Assembly (NCBI GenBank): GCA_038246345.1
Contig: JBBRWA010000172.1
Location: 1-12,996, forward strand
Reading direction: 5' to 3'
DNA from: M3007 sp038246345
GTDB lineage: Bacteria > Bacteroidota > Bacteroidia > Chitinophagales > Saprospiraceae
DNA: 12,996 nt
Shown here piece by piece: positions 6,882 through 12,996 of the stretch (position 1 is its first letter; every line of letters begins with the position of its first letter). The notes beneath the pieces were generated by a model. The model saw nothing but the letters and a program-made list of their open reading frames with translations, was not told where the DNA came from and did no database searches. The position numbers and the translations under genes are program-made.

Positions 6882-9800
6882 TTATTTCCAAATACCTCCA
6901 ATCCCCGCGTCCCAAAGCAACTTATTCAGCTCCGGCACATCCTTCTCCAGCATCTCCGTCACCCGTGCGAGCAAGGGTTCCCACTGTGCTTCCATTTCCC
7001 GCCGGAGGTCCAAAGAAGGTTGATTCACGCTTGGAATATCACTTTCCGTTTGGTTGATGAGGAACAGATAATTGGCGGTAAATTTATTGGGGAAGTTCTC
7101 TACATCGTCGTAGGCTTTGGATTTCCGTTGCACCATATCTTCGTCCCAGGTGCTCATTTTCTTTATCAACTCTTGTCCTGTCGTTCGGATGGTTTGGTAC
7201 TTATCGCCCGCCGGCAAGTTGGCGAGCAATTGCTCCAGTTGTTCCTGCTTGGGGTGAAGCGTGTTTATCCGGCGTTGCATCATGTTGAAATTGGTTTCCA
7301 TGGCAAACATGGCGCGGTGGTATTCGGCGTACTCCGCAGCGGTAGTGGGGTACAGCGGGTTGGCGAGTATTTCAGCGTAAACGGAGGCTTGTTTGCCTTG
7401 ATAATTCAACGTGAAACTGTAGTTGCCCGGTGAAGCTTTATGCCCGGCATAGCTGGCTTCAAAATAGCAATCCTTAATACCCAACAGGCTTGGGTAGCGC
7501 ATGTCCCATACCAGTCGATTGAGCCCCTTGTTGGTTGGAAGCACGGGCTCTTCCGATGGCCCGCCGTCCCAACTTGTAAAAAGGCTGTCCTTTTTTGAGG
7601 TGAATGTCCGCACCAGGCTCCCTTCAGCATCCTTGATGTCTAAGGTCAATATTTCACCTGCTTTTGTTTCAGGAAAATTAAAGTAGATCACCATACCATT
7701 GGCGGGGTTTACGCCCCCTTGGCTGCTCATGCCGTTAAAATCAAGGTCTGTTTTGTCGAGTTTGCTGCGGCCATTGGCCAGGTAGGCGCTTTCAGGCTGG
7801 TACAAGAAAAAATCGGCTGTTTCCTTGTTGTATTGTTCCAACAAGCTAAGATCATCCAAAATCCAAATAGCGCGGCCGGAAGTGGCCGCGATCAAATCGC
7901 CTTGATGTATCATAAGGTCGGTTATCGGAGTAATGGGCAAATTGAGTTGGAAAGGCGACCAGTTGGCACCGCCGTTCCAGGAAATATACAGCCCAAGTTC
8001 CGTTCCGGCAAAAAGCAAACCTTTGCGTTGTTTGTCTTCCCTGACGACCCTGGTAAAGGCGTTGTCTGGGATTCCCGTGGTGATTTTCGTCCAGGTCTTG
8101 CCATAGTCGCTGCTCTTGTACAGCCCTGGTTTATGGTCGTTGAATTTGTACCGCGTTGTGGCGATGTACACCGTCGCTTTGTCGTATGGTGATACTTCTA
8201 TGGCATTTATCAGGCACTCCTGCAATCCGGGCGGGGTCACATTTTTCCAGGTAGCGCCGTAGTCTGTGGTGAGTTGTACCAATCCATCATCGGTACCGAC
8301 CCAAATCACGCCTGGATCCATGGGCGATTCCAGCACGTAGCTGATGGTGCCGTAATTCTCTGCCCCAACGGCTTCATTGGTGTAGGGTCCGCCGGGTTTG
8401 CCTTGTTTCCCCTTGTCATTCCGGGTCAGGTCGGGCGATGCTTCCGTCCAGGTTTTACCCATATCCGTGGTTTTTAACAAGTACTGCGCCGCATGGTAAT
8501 AAGTGTTGGGTTGGTGTTGCGACCAGATAATCGGCGCGTTCCAGTTGTACCGGTATTTGAGGTCTTTCGCGTCGAGGCCCAGGTATTGGATGGGGGCTGC
8601 CATGATGTTCGTGCCGGCTGACGCTTTTGTATCCAGCACTTCTATGGTACCCTGATAGCTGCCGCCCAGCACATAGCGCGGATTGTTGGGGTCAAAAGCT
8701 AGAAATGCACTTTCCCCACCTGCGGAGGAGCTCCAGCTGCTGCTGCTGATATTGCGCCCGCCCAATTCCCGACTGGCGATGGAAAGGGAGCCATAATCCT
8801 GTTGGCCGCCATAAATGTGATAGGGGAACTGGTTGTCTGCATTGATGCGGTATATCTGGCCAGTGGGAATATTATTTTGTGGGCTCCAGGATTTGCCCGT
8901 ATTCATGGTAATGGCTGCGCCGCCGTCGTCGGAAATGATCATGTTCTTAGAATCCTTTGGGTTGATCCACAGGTTGTGGTAATCGCCGTGGGTGCCGGAG
9001 AAATCCTCCCAGGTTTTGCCACCGTCGATGGACCGCAGGGCAGGCGCACTGAGCACATAAAGGGTATTGTCGTTCAGCGGATCGGGGAACAGCTCGATAT
9101 AGTACCAGGCCCGTTGCAGCAAGCGGTGGTCGTTGCTGACCCGCGACCAGTTTTTACCCGCATCGTTGGAAACAAACAAGCCGCCCGCTTCTTTTTCCGA
9201 GTCGCTTTCAATCAGCGCATATACCCTTTCCGAATTGGAGGGACAAACAGCGATGGACATTTTACCCATTTCTTTGGGCAGTCCCGTTTGCAGCCGCTCC
9301 CAGTGCTCCCCGCCGTCGGTCGATTTGTAGAGTCCGCTACCGGGCCCGCCGCTGATGACTTTCCAGGGCAATCGGCCGTGCTCCCACATCGCGGCATAGA
9401 GGATGCGCGGATTGTTCCGATCCATTGAGAGTTCTGCGCAACCTGTTTTATCGTCCACAAAAAGCACGTTTTTCCAGGTAGTACCACCGTCGGTGGACTT
9501 GTAAATGCCCCTTTGTGTCGACTTGCCAAACAAAGCCCCCTGCGCCGCGACAAAAACGGTATTCGGGTCGCTGGGATGCACCACGACGCGGGCGATATGC
9601 TGCGTTGCTTCCAGTCCAATGTTTTTCCAGGTTTTTCCGGCATCTGTGGATTTGTACACGCCATCGCCGTGGTGGGTCATCACGCCGCGCACCGCGTGTT
9701 CGCCCATGCCGACATACACCACGTTTGGATCGCTTTCAGCCACGGCCACGGCACCAACGGAGCCCGTTTTGAAAAACCCATCGGAGACATTGGACCAATT

Positions 9801-10043
9801 GAGTCCCATATCCTCCGTTTTCCACAAACCGCCGCCGGTGGTGCCCATGTAATAGGTAAACATATCACCGACCACCCCGCAAGCTGCTCCCGATCGGCCG
9901 CCGCGGAAAGGGCCGATGTTGCGCCATTTCAGGGGCTTGAAAAAACTGTCGAGTTGAACGGGAGCTGCAGGTTTTGTTGTTTGGGCATCAAGGGTGTATC
10001 CGAAGGCGAGAAAAGCCAGGAGGACAAGGAGGTTCTGAGACAT
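6882..10043 (-). CDS. Secreted sortilin/VPS10-like BNR-repeat beta-propeller protein
   Basis: This 1053-aa protein has a signal peptide (1 to about 20, LDAQ before TTKP) followed by a large beta-propeller. At least eleven Asp-box/BNR motifs of the S-x-D-x-G-x-x-W type are visible at about residues 76, 132, 183, 241, 292, 338, 390 (degenerate), 525, 592, 644 and 688. The opening WRNIGPFRGGR and the motif spacing match the sortilin-N/VPS10-like proteins often annotated as glycosyl hydrolase or WD40/YVTN/BNR-like in Bacteroidota. Residues about 785-895 look like an Ig/FlgD-type beta-sandwich (NRLVWDMRYPSLLG, then ASPGNYSFTLNY). Residues about 900-1053 are mainly helical. Asp boxes are structural, so hydrolase activity should not be assumed. 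No T9SS sorting domain or lipobox is seen, so the protein is probably periplasmic or exported by another route. A TATCTTTG element lies 30 bases upstream. It is on the same strand as the T9SS protein gene, but the 210-base gap and that gene's own promoter box argue against a tight operon. Confidence 0.92.
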   Translation of the reverse strand: MSQNLLVLLAFLAFGYTLDAQTTKPAAPVQLDSFFKPLKWRNIGPFRGGRSGAACGVVGDMFTYYMGTTGGGLWKTEDMGLNWSNVSDGFFKTGSVGAVAVAESDPNVVYVGMGEHAVRGVMTHHGDGVYKSTDAGKTWKNIGLEATQHIARVVVHPSDPNTVFVAAQGALFGKSTQRGIYKSTDGGTTWKNVLFVDDKTGCAELSMDRNNPRILYAAMWEHGRLPWKVISGGPGSGLYKSTDGGEHWERLQTGLPKEMGKMSIAVCPSNSERVYALIESDSEKEAGGLFVSNDAGKNWSRVSNDHRLLQRAWYYIELFPDPLNDNTLYVLSAPALRSIDGGKTWEDFSGTHGDYHNLWINPKDSKNMIISDDGGAAITMNTGKSWSPQNNIPTGQIYRINADNQFPYHIYGGQQDYGSLSIASRELGGRNISSSSWSSSAGGESAFLAFDPNNPRYVLGGSYQGTIEVLDTKASAGTNIMAAPIQYLGLDAKDLKYRYNWNAPIIWSQHQPNTYYHAAQYLLKTTDMGKTWTEASPDLTRNDKGKQGKPGGPYTNEAVGAENYGTISYVLESPMDPGVIWVGTDDGLVQLTTDYGATWKNVTPPGLQECLINAIEVSPYDKATVYIATTRYKFNDHKPGLYKSSDYGKTWTKITTGIPDNAFTRVVREDKQRKGLLFAGTELGLYISWNGGANWSPFQLNLPITPITDLMIHQGDLIAATSGRAIWILDDLSLLEQYNKETADFFLYQPESAYLANGRSKLDKTDLDFNGMSSQGGVNPANGMVIYFNFPETKAGEILTLDIKDAEGSLVRTFTSKKDSLFTSWDGGPSEEPVLPTNKGLNRLVWDMRYPSLLGIKDCYFEASYAGHKASPGNYSFTLNYQGKQASVYAEILANPLYPTTAAEYAEYHRAMFAMETNFNMMQRRINTLHPKQEQLEQLLANLPAGDKYQTIRTTGQELIKKMSTWDEDMVQRKSKAYDDVENFPNKFTANYLFLINQTESDIPSVNQPSLDLRREMEAQWEPLLARVTEMLEKDVPELNKLLWDAGIGGIWK

Positions 10044-10073
10044 GCAAGGGAGATTTAGTTATGTAGTCTGGGC

Positions 10074-10081
10074 CAAAGATA
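10074..10081 (-). promoter_or_regulatory. Bacteroidota -7 promoter element (TATCTTTG)
   Basis: The minus-strand reading TATCTTTG is an exact match to the TAnnTTTG consensus. It ends 30 bases before the start codon of the 1053-aa propeller protein, a plausible leader length. A matching TTTG -33 box at the normal distance is not evident. Confidence 0.5.
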
Positions 10082-10141
10082 GAAGTTATAGCTGGGCGCT
10101 GGCTAGCCATTTTCAGCTAAAGCATACCTACAAGTTCCATT

Positions 10142-10194
10142 GGGGCTGTAGGGTAGTCCGCGCTTTTTTTCAATCACAGGCCCTACGAATCCCC
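10142..10194. repeat. Bipartite inverted repeat upstream of the group II intron
   Basis: GGGG (10142-10145) plus GTAGGG (10148-10153) pair with CCCTAC (10181-10186) plus CCCC (10191-10194). The loop of about 27 bases contains a run of seven T. The hairpin lies in the 200-base gap between the propeller gene and the intron 5' end. Nothing else in that gap is recognisable apart from the propeller promoter. It could be the remains of the element or gene into which the intron inserted; its function is unknown. Confidence 0.4.
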
Positions 10195-10243
10195 GGCCTC
10201 GGAGAACCTGTTCCGTACCGAAGGTCGTGAGGCCCAACGTTTG

Positions 10244-10912
10244 GTGTGCCGGGCGTGCCACTTCACTAACAGGTGCGAAGATAAAACTTCAAGTCCTGAA
10301 AGAGCCGTTATGACCGGAATCTTATAGTTGAAAGCAAGGGTGTCCTGGGCGACTGGGAATCTGAAGGAAGCTGGAGACAAAAGTACGCAGCGACGAACAG
10401 AAAGCAGATACAAGGCCTGGGAACCTGGGTAAGCGGCCCATGAACCGCGAAGCCCGATGGTCATTCGGAAGGGCCCTGGGTAAATCTGGCGCGACGTGCT
10501 GAAAGAGAAGTGGCTTACCCCGGGAGACCTGCACAGGCTTGGCGGTGTCGGAGGCGCGAGCGAGTGCCCGAGAACCGAGATAAGTGCAGGAGTCAGCAGA
10601 GAGCATAGTACCCGGATGCAAATTTGGGGAAGGCTCGAATCTTCTAACGCAAGGCAACAACCTGACGTGTCGTAAAGGCTCAAACAGGCCGCAAAGCGAG
10701 GAGAAAGACCTCGCGCCTCTACTTTGATGCAACGACGGAATCGGTGCAAGAAGTAAAGGTGGCCGATAAAGCCTTCGAATACCGATAGGGTAAGCACCTT
10801 GATTGTTCATATAATATGGGCAATAAAAAAGTTAGAAGAAACCGCCGTGATACGGAGCACGTACGTCCGGTGGTGTGGGGGGCGGAGGGCTAACGCCCTT
10901 CTCCTACCCGAT
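10244..10912 (+). ncRNA. ORF-less group II intron (about 669 nt)
   Basis: The 5' end GTGTGCCGGGC fits the group II GUGYG consensus. The following GTGCGAAGATAAAACTTCAAG and GTCCTGAAAGAGCC, GACCTGCACAGGC, and GTCAGCAGAGAGCATAGTA motifs are those I recognise from domains I-III of bacterial group II introns. The domain V segment is 34 nt long, the canonical length, and a domain VI hairpin ending CCTACCCGAT supplies the expected 3' end. Between domain III (GGTAAGCACC and following) and domain V, the domain IV equivalent is only a few tens of bases, AT-rich, and carries no reverse transcriptase/maturase. The ribozyme may still fold, but mobility and efficient splicing would need a maturase from elsewhere. 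Long open frames on the opposite strand (to 204 codons) are antisense artefacts of the structured RNA. The boundaries are inferred from consensus ends. It lies outside any recognisable gene, so removing it would not repair a visible reading frame. Confidence 0.8.
10841..10912 (+). other. Group II intron domains V and VI
   Basis: Domain V spans 10841-10874, starting ACCGCC and ending GGTGGT, whose ends pair with one G-U. Its centre holds GTGATACGGAGCAC followed by the CG-containing bulge region GTACG. Domain VI follows after a short linker: the GC-rich stem GGAGGGC, loop TAAC, GCCCTTCTCC, with the sequence CTACCCGAT near the 3' splice site supplying the candidate branch-point A. These are the most conserved parts of the ribozyme and the strongest support for the intron call. 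The upper stem of domain V is short, so catalytic competence is uncertain. Confidence 0.75.
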
Positions 10913-10928
10913 TAGGCCCCAACGTTTG

Positions 10929-11035
10929 TCGGCTTGTACCAAAATTAATCCGGCAAAAAGAAATCAAACATTTTTTTCTGCCCGATCTCTACCTCGAAAT
11001 CCTTCAATTTAAAAAGCATTCATCGCCGTTGCTCG
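10929..11035. other. Gap between intron flank and palindrome cluster
   Basis: The stretch after the second flanking repeat is AT-rich, with an ATTTTTTTCTG run, and shows no gene, RNA or repeat I can support. It may be the continuation of the sequence into which the intron inserted. Confidence 0.4.
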
Positions 11036-11246
11036 CGCGGGGTTCCAACCCCGCGTTTACTATCCAGCGGGTTCTACCCGCCGCTGCGAGTATATCGGGT
11101 TGGAACCCGACAGATCGGTGGCACGCGGTTGCAACCGCGCGCCAGCGAGATTTTTTGGCAGGGCACCGATCCCGAAGATCGGGATCGAACGCGCGCGCAC
11201 CCTACGCACGTTCGACCTCTCCGAGGTCGTCTTAGCCTGACGGCTA
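11036..11246. repeat. Cluster of short perfect palindromes, first four at about 29-bp spacing
   Basis: Four palindromes share a GGTT-nn-ACC core but differ in their outer stems: CGCGGGGTT/AACCCCGCG (11036-11055), GCGGGT/ACCCGC (11067-11081), TCGGGTT/AACCCGA (11095-11110) and CGCGGTT/AACCGCG (11124-11139). Their centres are about 11045.5, 11074, 11102.5 and 11131.5, that is 28.5, 28.5 and 29 apart. GATCGGTG (11113-11120) and CACCGATC (11164-11171) enclose the fourth. Further palindromes follow: CGATCCCGA/TCGGGATCG (11167-11187), CGACCTC/GAGGTCG (11213-11229) and TAGCC/GGCTA (11233-11246). Stems vary while symmetry is kept, which suggests selection for structure (REP-like or protein-binding). 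No gene covers them convincingly. Confidence 0.7.
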
Positions 11247-11320
11247 TGGTGAAAACACATGTCGTGGCGCTGGGTCAGACGGGGAATGGAACACCTGCCG
11301 AGGCGGAAAAGGAATTACGT

Positions 11321-11670
11321 TTACGCAAGTGTGGCGGCGACGGCATTCAGGGGGCGCTCAAACAGCGTCAGTTCGTCGAGGGAGGTGTCGGCGCCCCGGC
11401 ACATTTTGCTGCGCAATGCGGCTGCTCCATGCTGTAAAACTCCAGCATATACTGGTAGGCCCGGTGCTCGGAGGCCATGTCTTGGTCTGAATATATCTCC
11501 TGAACGCGCGCCAGTTGCGGAGCCAAGTTGCGGAGGCGGGTCATGTAAGTGCAGTCCTTAGCCGCCGTAGCAAATAGGCGCCCAGAAAAAGAGTAGGCGC
11601 CAGCAGGAGGGGATTGGGAAGAAGTGATCTTTTTTTTGCTGGAATGGGGGAAAGTTTTAAATAAAGACAA
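11321..11670 (-). pseudogene. Short unknown ORF, apparently broken by a frameshift
   Basis: From ATG 11670 a 100-codon minus-strand frame runs to a stop at 11368-11370. Its last residues (CAAKCAGAPTPPSTN) look like out-of-frame sequence. The neighbouring frame is open across the same point and continues as LRSKMCRGADTSLDELTLFE to a TAA at 11321-11323, which looks more like a natural C-terminus. A single-base change around 11400-11440 would join them into a protein of roughly 115 residues. The middle part (TRLRNLAPQLARVQEIYSD and following) is charged and probably helical. There is no signal peptide or recognised domain. It may be a degraded gene or not a gene at all. It is divergent from the AraC-type regulator next door. 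Confidence 0.35.
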
Positions 11671-11808
11671 AAAGTTTATGGACTAATTTAGACATTTGTG
11701 GGGCAGCAAAAATTTGATTACGCGACATCCTTTTTTGCCAAGTGCTGCGCGTTTTTACCGAACGTTATGGAGGCGTGGACGCCAGCAACGAAAAACTACC
11801 GATATTCA

Positions 11809-12954
11809 ATGCTCAATATCTTAAACACCATCACCGCCGGAAGCGTCATCTTTCTCGCTTTTTTGATTTTATCCGTCCGGCGCGATGCCAATCGTGCCGC
11901 CAATGGCTGGCTGGCCTTGTTTTTCGGTTTGCTGGGTATTTTTTTGCTGGATGACACCCTGGTTTGCTACGGCATATACGAGCAGTATCCGTACTTGCTT
12001 GGTTATGCATTTTTGCCGGCCTGGGCGTTTGCACCCGTGCTTTTTTTCTGCGTTTCGGCGTTCGTTTCGATAGGGTGGGTCTTTCGATGGCGCCATTTAT
12101 GGCATTTTTTACCCTTCGGCTTGTTCTTCCTGAATGCCTTACCATATTTGATGTTGCCCGATGCGGTCAAGTTGCAGGAACTGGCGGAGGAAAAAGCGGT
12201 GGGGCTGCAAACAGAAGACAAAATCATGGTTGGTTTGCTGGCATTTCAGATCGTGGCCTACTTGTTTTTTTCCCTTCGAAAACTGCGCAAACACCGAAAA
12301 CACCTTGAAGATATCACGGCCTCGCCAGAGGATTTTCGCCTCCACTGGCTGCTTTATTTTTTGCTCTGCTTTGGGGTGCTGATGCTGTTTTGGCTGGCCG
12401 AAATGTTTGTTCCACACTTCACCCACGAGGGTGGCTGGCAAACCCTTCTCTATTTTTTGGCCGTTTATGTGCTGGCTTTTTTCGCCATGCGGCAAAAAGA
12501 AGTGTTCCCTTTTTCTCAAAAAAATGCGCAGGAAGTCAAAGCGTTTTGGGCGGAAGAAGACCTCTCGACTACGGCCAAACGCAGCCTGTTGTCCGAGGAA
12601 AGGCTTATCCAAATGAAATCGAGCCTTTTAGAAAAAATGAAAACCCAAAAACCTTACCTCGACCCCGACCTCACGTTGCCTGCGCTGGCCGGACAAATGA
12701 ACTGGAGTTTGAACGAACTTTCGGAACTGGTCAATAATGGTTTCGGGGAAAATTTCAACCAATTCATCAACCGCTATCGCGTGGAGGAAAGCAAGCGTTT
12801 GCTGGCCTCTGAAAAACATGATCACCTGAGCATGGTTGGCATCGCTTACGAAGCAGGTTTCAATTCAAAAACCGCCTTTAATATGGCTTTCAAAAAAATG
12901 ACCGGCGGCTCGCCAACGGAGTTTAAAAACGAGACATTCGCCACATTTTCATAA
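11809..12954 (+). CDS. Membrane-anchored AraC-family transcriptional regulator
   Basis: From ATG 11809 the product is 381 aa. Seven hydrophobic segments are visible at about residues 5-22, 33-50, 64-84, 98-116, 139-156, 178-198 and 211-227, so the N-terminal half is an integral membrane sensor-like domain. A linker (about 230-280) leads to an AraC-type DNA-binding domain at about 281-375. Its first helix-turn-helix lies around LTLPALAGQMNWSLNELSEL (288-307). The second lies around 341-362 (VGIAYEAGFNSKTAFNMAFKK), followed by the family-typical GGSPTEFK. This layout is common in Bacteroidota; family members are transcription factors, and the signal sensed here is unknown. The frame is also open upstream to a GTG at 11698 (418 aa), but those 37 residues have no membrane or domain character, so ATG 11809 just before the first membrane helix is preferred. 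Adjacent genes give no clear target. Confidence 0.88.
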   Translation: MLNILNTITAGSVIFLAFLILSVRRDANRAANGWLALFFGLLGIFLLDDTLVCYGIYEQYPYLLGYAFLPAWAFAPVLFFCVSAFVSIGWVFRWRHLWHFLPFGLFFLNALPYLMLPDAVKLQELAEEKAVGLQTEDKIMVGLLAFQIVAYLFFSLRKLRKHRKHLEDITASPEDFRLHWLLYFLLCFGVLMLFWLAEMFVPHFTHEGGWQTLLYFLAVYVLAFFAMRQKEVFPFSQKNAQEVKAFWAEEDLSTTAKRSLLSEERLIQMKSSLLEKMKTQKPYLDPDLTLPALAGQMNWSLNELSELVNNGFGENFNQFINRYRVEESKRLLASEKHDHLSMVGIAYEAGFNSKTAFNMAFKKMTGGSPTEFKNETFATFS

Positions 12955-12996
12955 AAAAGGTGTTCTAAATTATGATTGCGAACAGCGGAACAGGTC
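12955..12996. other. Sequence after the AraC-type regulator
   Basis: The last 42 bases follow the regulator's stop codon. They contain an A-rich start but no clear hairpin, gene start or repeat. Confidence 0.5.

Larger units (their letters stand above)
10231..10928. repeat. 13/14-nt direct repeat bracketing the group II intron
   Basis: GGCCCAACGTTTG (10231-10243) ends exactly at the predicted 5' splice site. GGCCCCAACGTTTG (10915-10928) begins two bases after the predicted 3' end. They differ by one extra C. Thirteen bases immediately 5' of the intron is the stretch where IBS2 and IBS1 normally lie, so this may be a duplicated target site. Group II retrohoming does not itself create target duplications, which makes the arrangement unusual. 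Confidence 0.65.

Noticed and set aside
8802..9428. Plus-strand 208-codon ORF and other plus-strand frames across 7020-10058
   Set aside because: All are antisense to the propeller gene, whose Asp-box repeats leave no doubt about the coding strand.
6882..10043. Annotation of the propeller as a sialidase or glycosyl hydrolase
   Set aside because: Asp boxes are structural and I see no catalytic set of a known sialidase; the sortilin/VPS10-like reading is better supported.
10183..10810. Minus-strand ORFs of 204 and 162 codons
   Set aside because: They are antisense to the group II intron, have no domain character, and are explained by the GC-rich structured RNA on the plus strand.
11036..11139. 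CRISPR array, because of about 29-bp periodicity
   Set aside because: There is no conserved repeat separated by unique spacers. The repeated property is self-complementarity around a short shared core, and only four units are regular.
11036..11139. tRNA T-arms or tRNA fragments, because GGGTTCCAACCC resembles a T stem-loop
   Set aside because: No acceptor, D or anticodon arms are present and the pattern repeats four times with different stems.
11129..11561. Plus-strand ORFs of about 100 codons
   Set aside because: They run through the palindrome cluster and antisense to the minus-strand candidate, with low-complexity Arg/Gly-rich translations.

Overview
The window looks like a chromosomal stretch from a Bacteroidota bacterium, most likely a Saprospiria-type (Haliscomenobacter/Lewinella-like) organism. 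This is inference. It rests on a secreted protein with a C-terminal Por/type IX secretion (T9SS) sorting domain, very large secreted multidomain proteins, TAnnTTTG-type -7 promoter elements upstream of two genes, and an AraC-type regulator fused to a multi-spanning membrane domain. Base composition is moderate overall, with clear local shifts.

Layout. (1) 1-3911, minus strand: a very large secreted protein that runs off the left edge. It has a signal peptide, a pro-region, a reprolysin-like metzincin domain (HEIGH plus a Met-turn), an adhesion-like linker, a long parallel beta-helix and a helical C-terminal part. The signal-peptide frame and the protease frame are separated by an apparent one-base frameshift in an A6 run. 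(2) 3912-4295: an intergenic region with two strong inverted repeats. (3) 4296-4697, plus strand: a small XRE-type helix-turn-helix gene with an in-frame TAG at codon 13. (4) 4698-4853: a convergent intergenic region with a terminator hairpin and a 16-bp-arm palindrome. (5) 4854-6671, minus strand: a 605-aa T9SS-exported protein with a jelly-roll-like N-terminal domain. (6) 6882-10043, minus strand: a 1053-aa secreted sortilin/BNR-type propeller protein with about eleven Asp-box motifs. (7) 10244-10912, plus strand: a group II intron with a recognisable 5' end, domain I-III core motifs, a 34-nt domain V and a domain VI, but no reverse transcriptase ORF. A near-identical 13/14-nt repeat flanks it. 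(8) 11036-11246: a run of short perfect palindromes, the first four regularly spaced by about 28.5-29 bp. (9) 11321-11670, minus strand: a short, apparently frame-broken unknown gene. (10) 11809-12954, plus strand: a membrane-anchored AraC-family regulator.

The genes do not form an obvious single operon or pathway. The two central minus-strand genes each appear to have their own promoter and encode separate cell-surface or secreted proteins. The rest reads as an accessory region with several marks of decay or mobility: a frameshifted protease, an amber-interrupted regulator, an ORF-less retroelement intron, a palindrome cluster and a broken small ORF. I found no convincing multi-gene defence or biosynthetic system. 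The most unusual items are the ORF-less group II intron with its flanking duplication, the periodic palindrome array, and the metzincin with Glu at the usual third zinc-ligand position.
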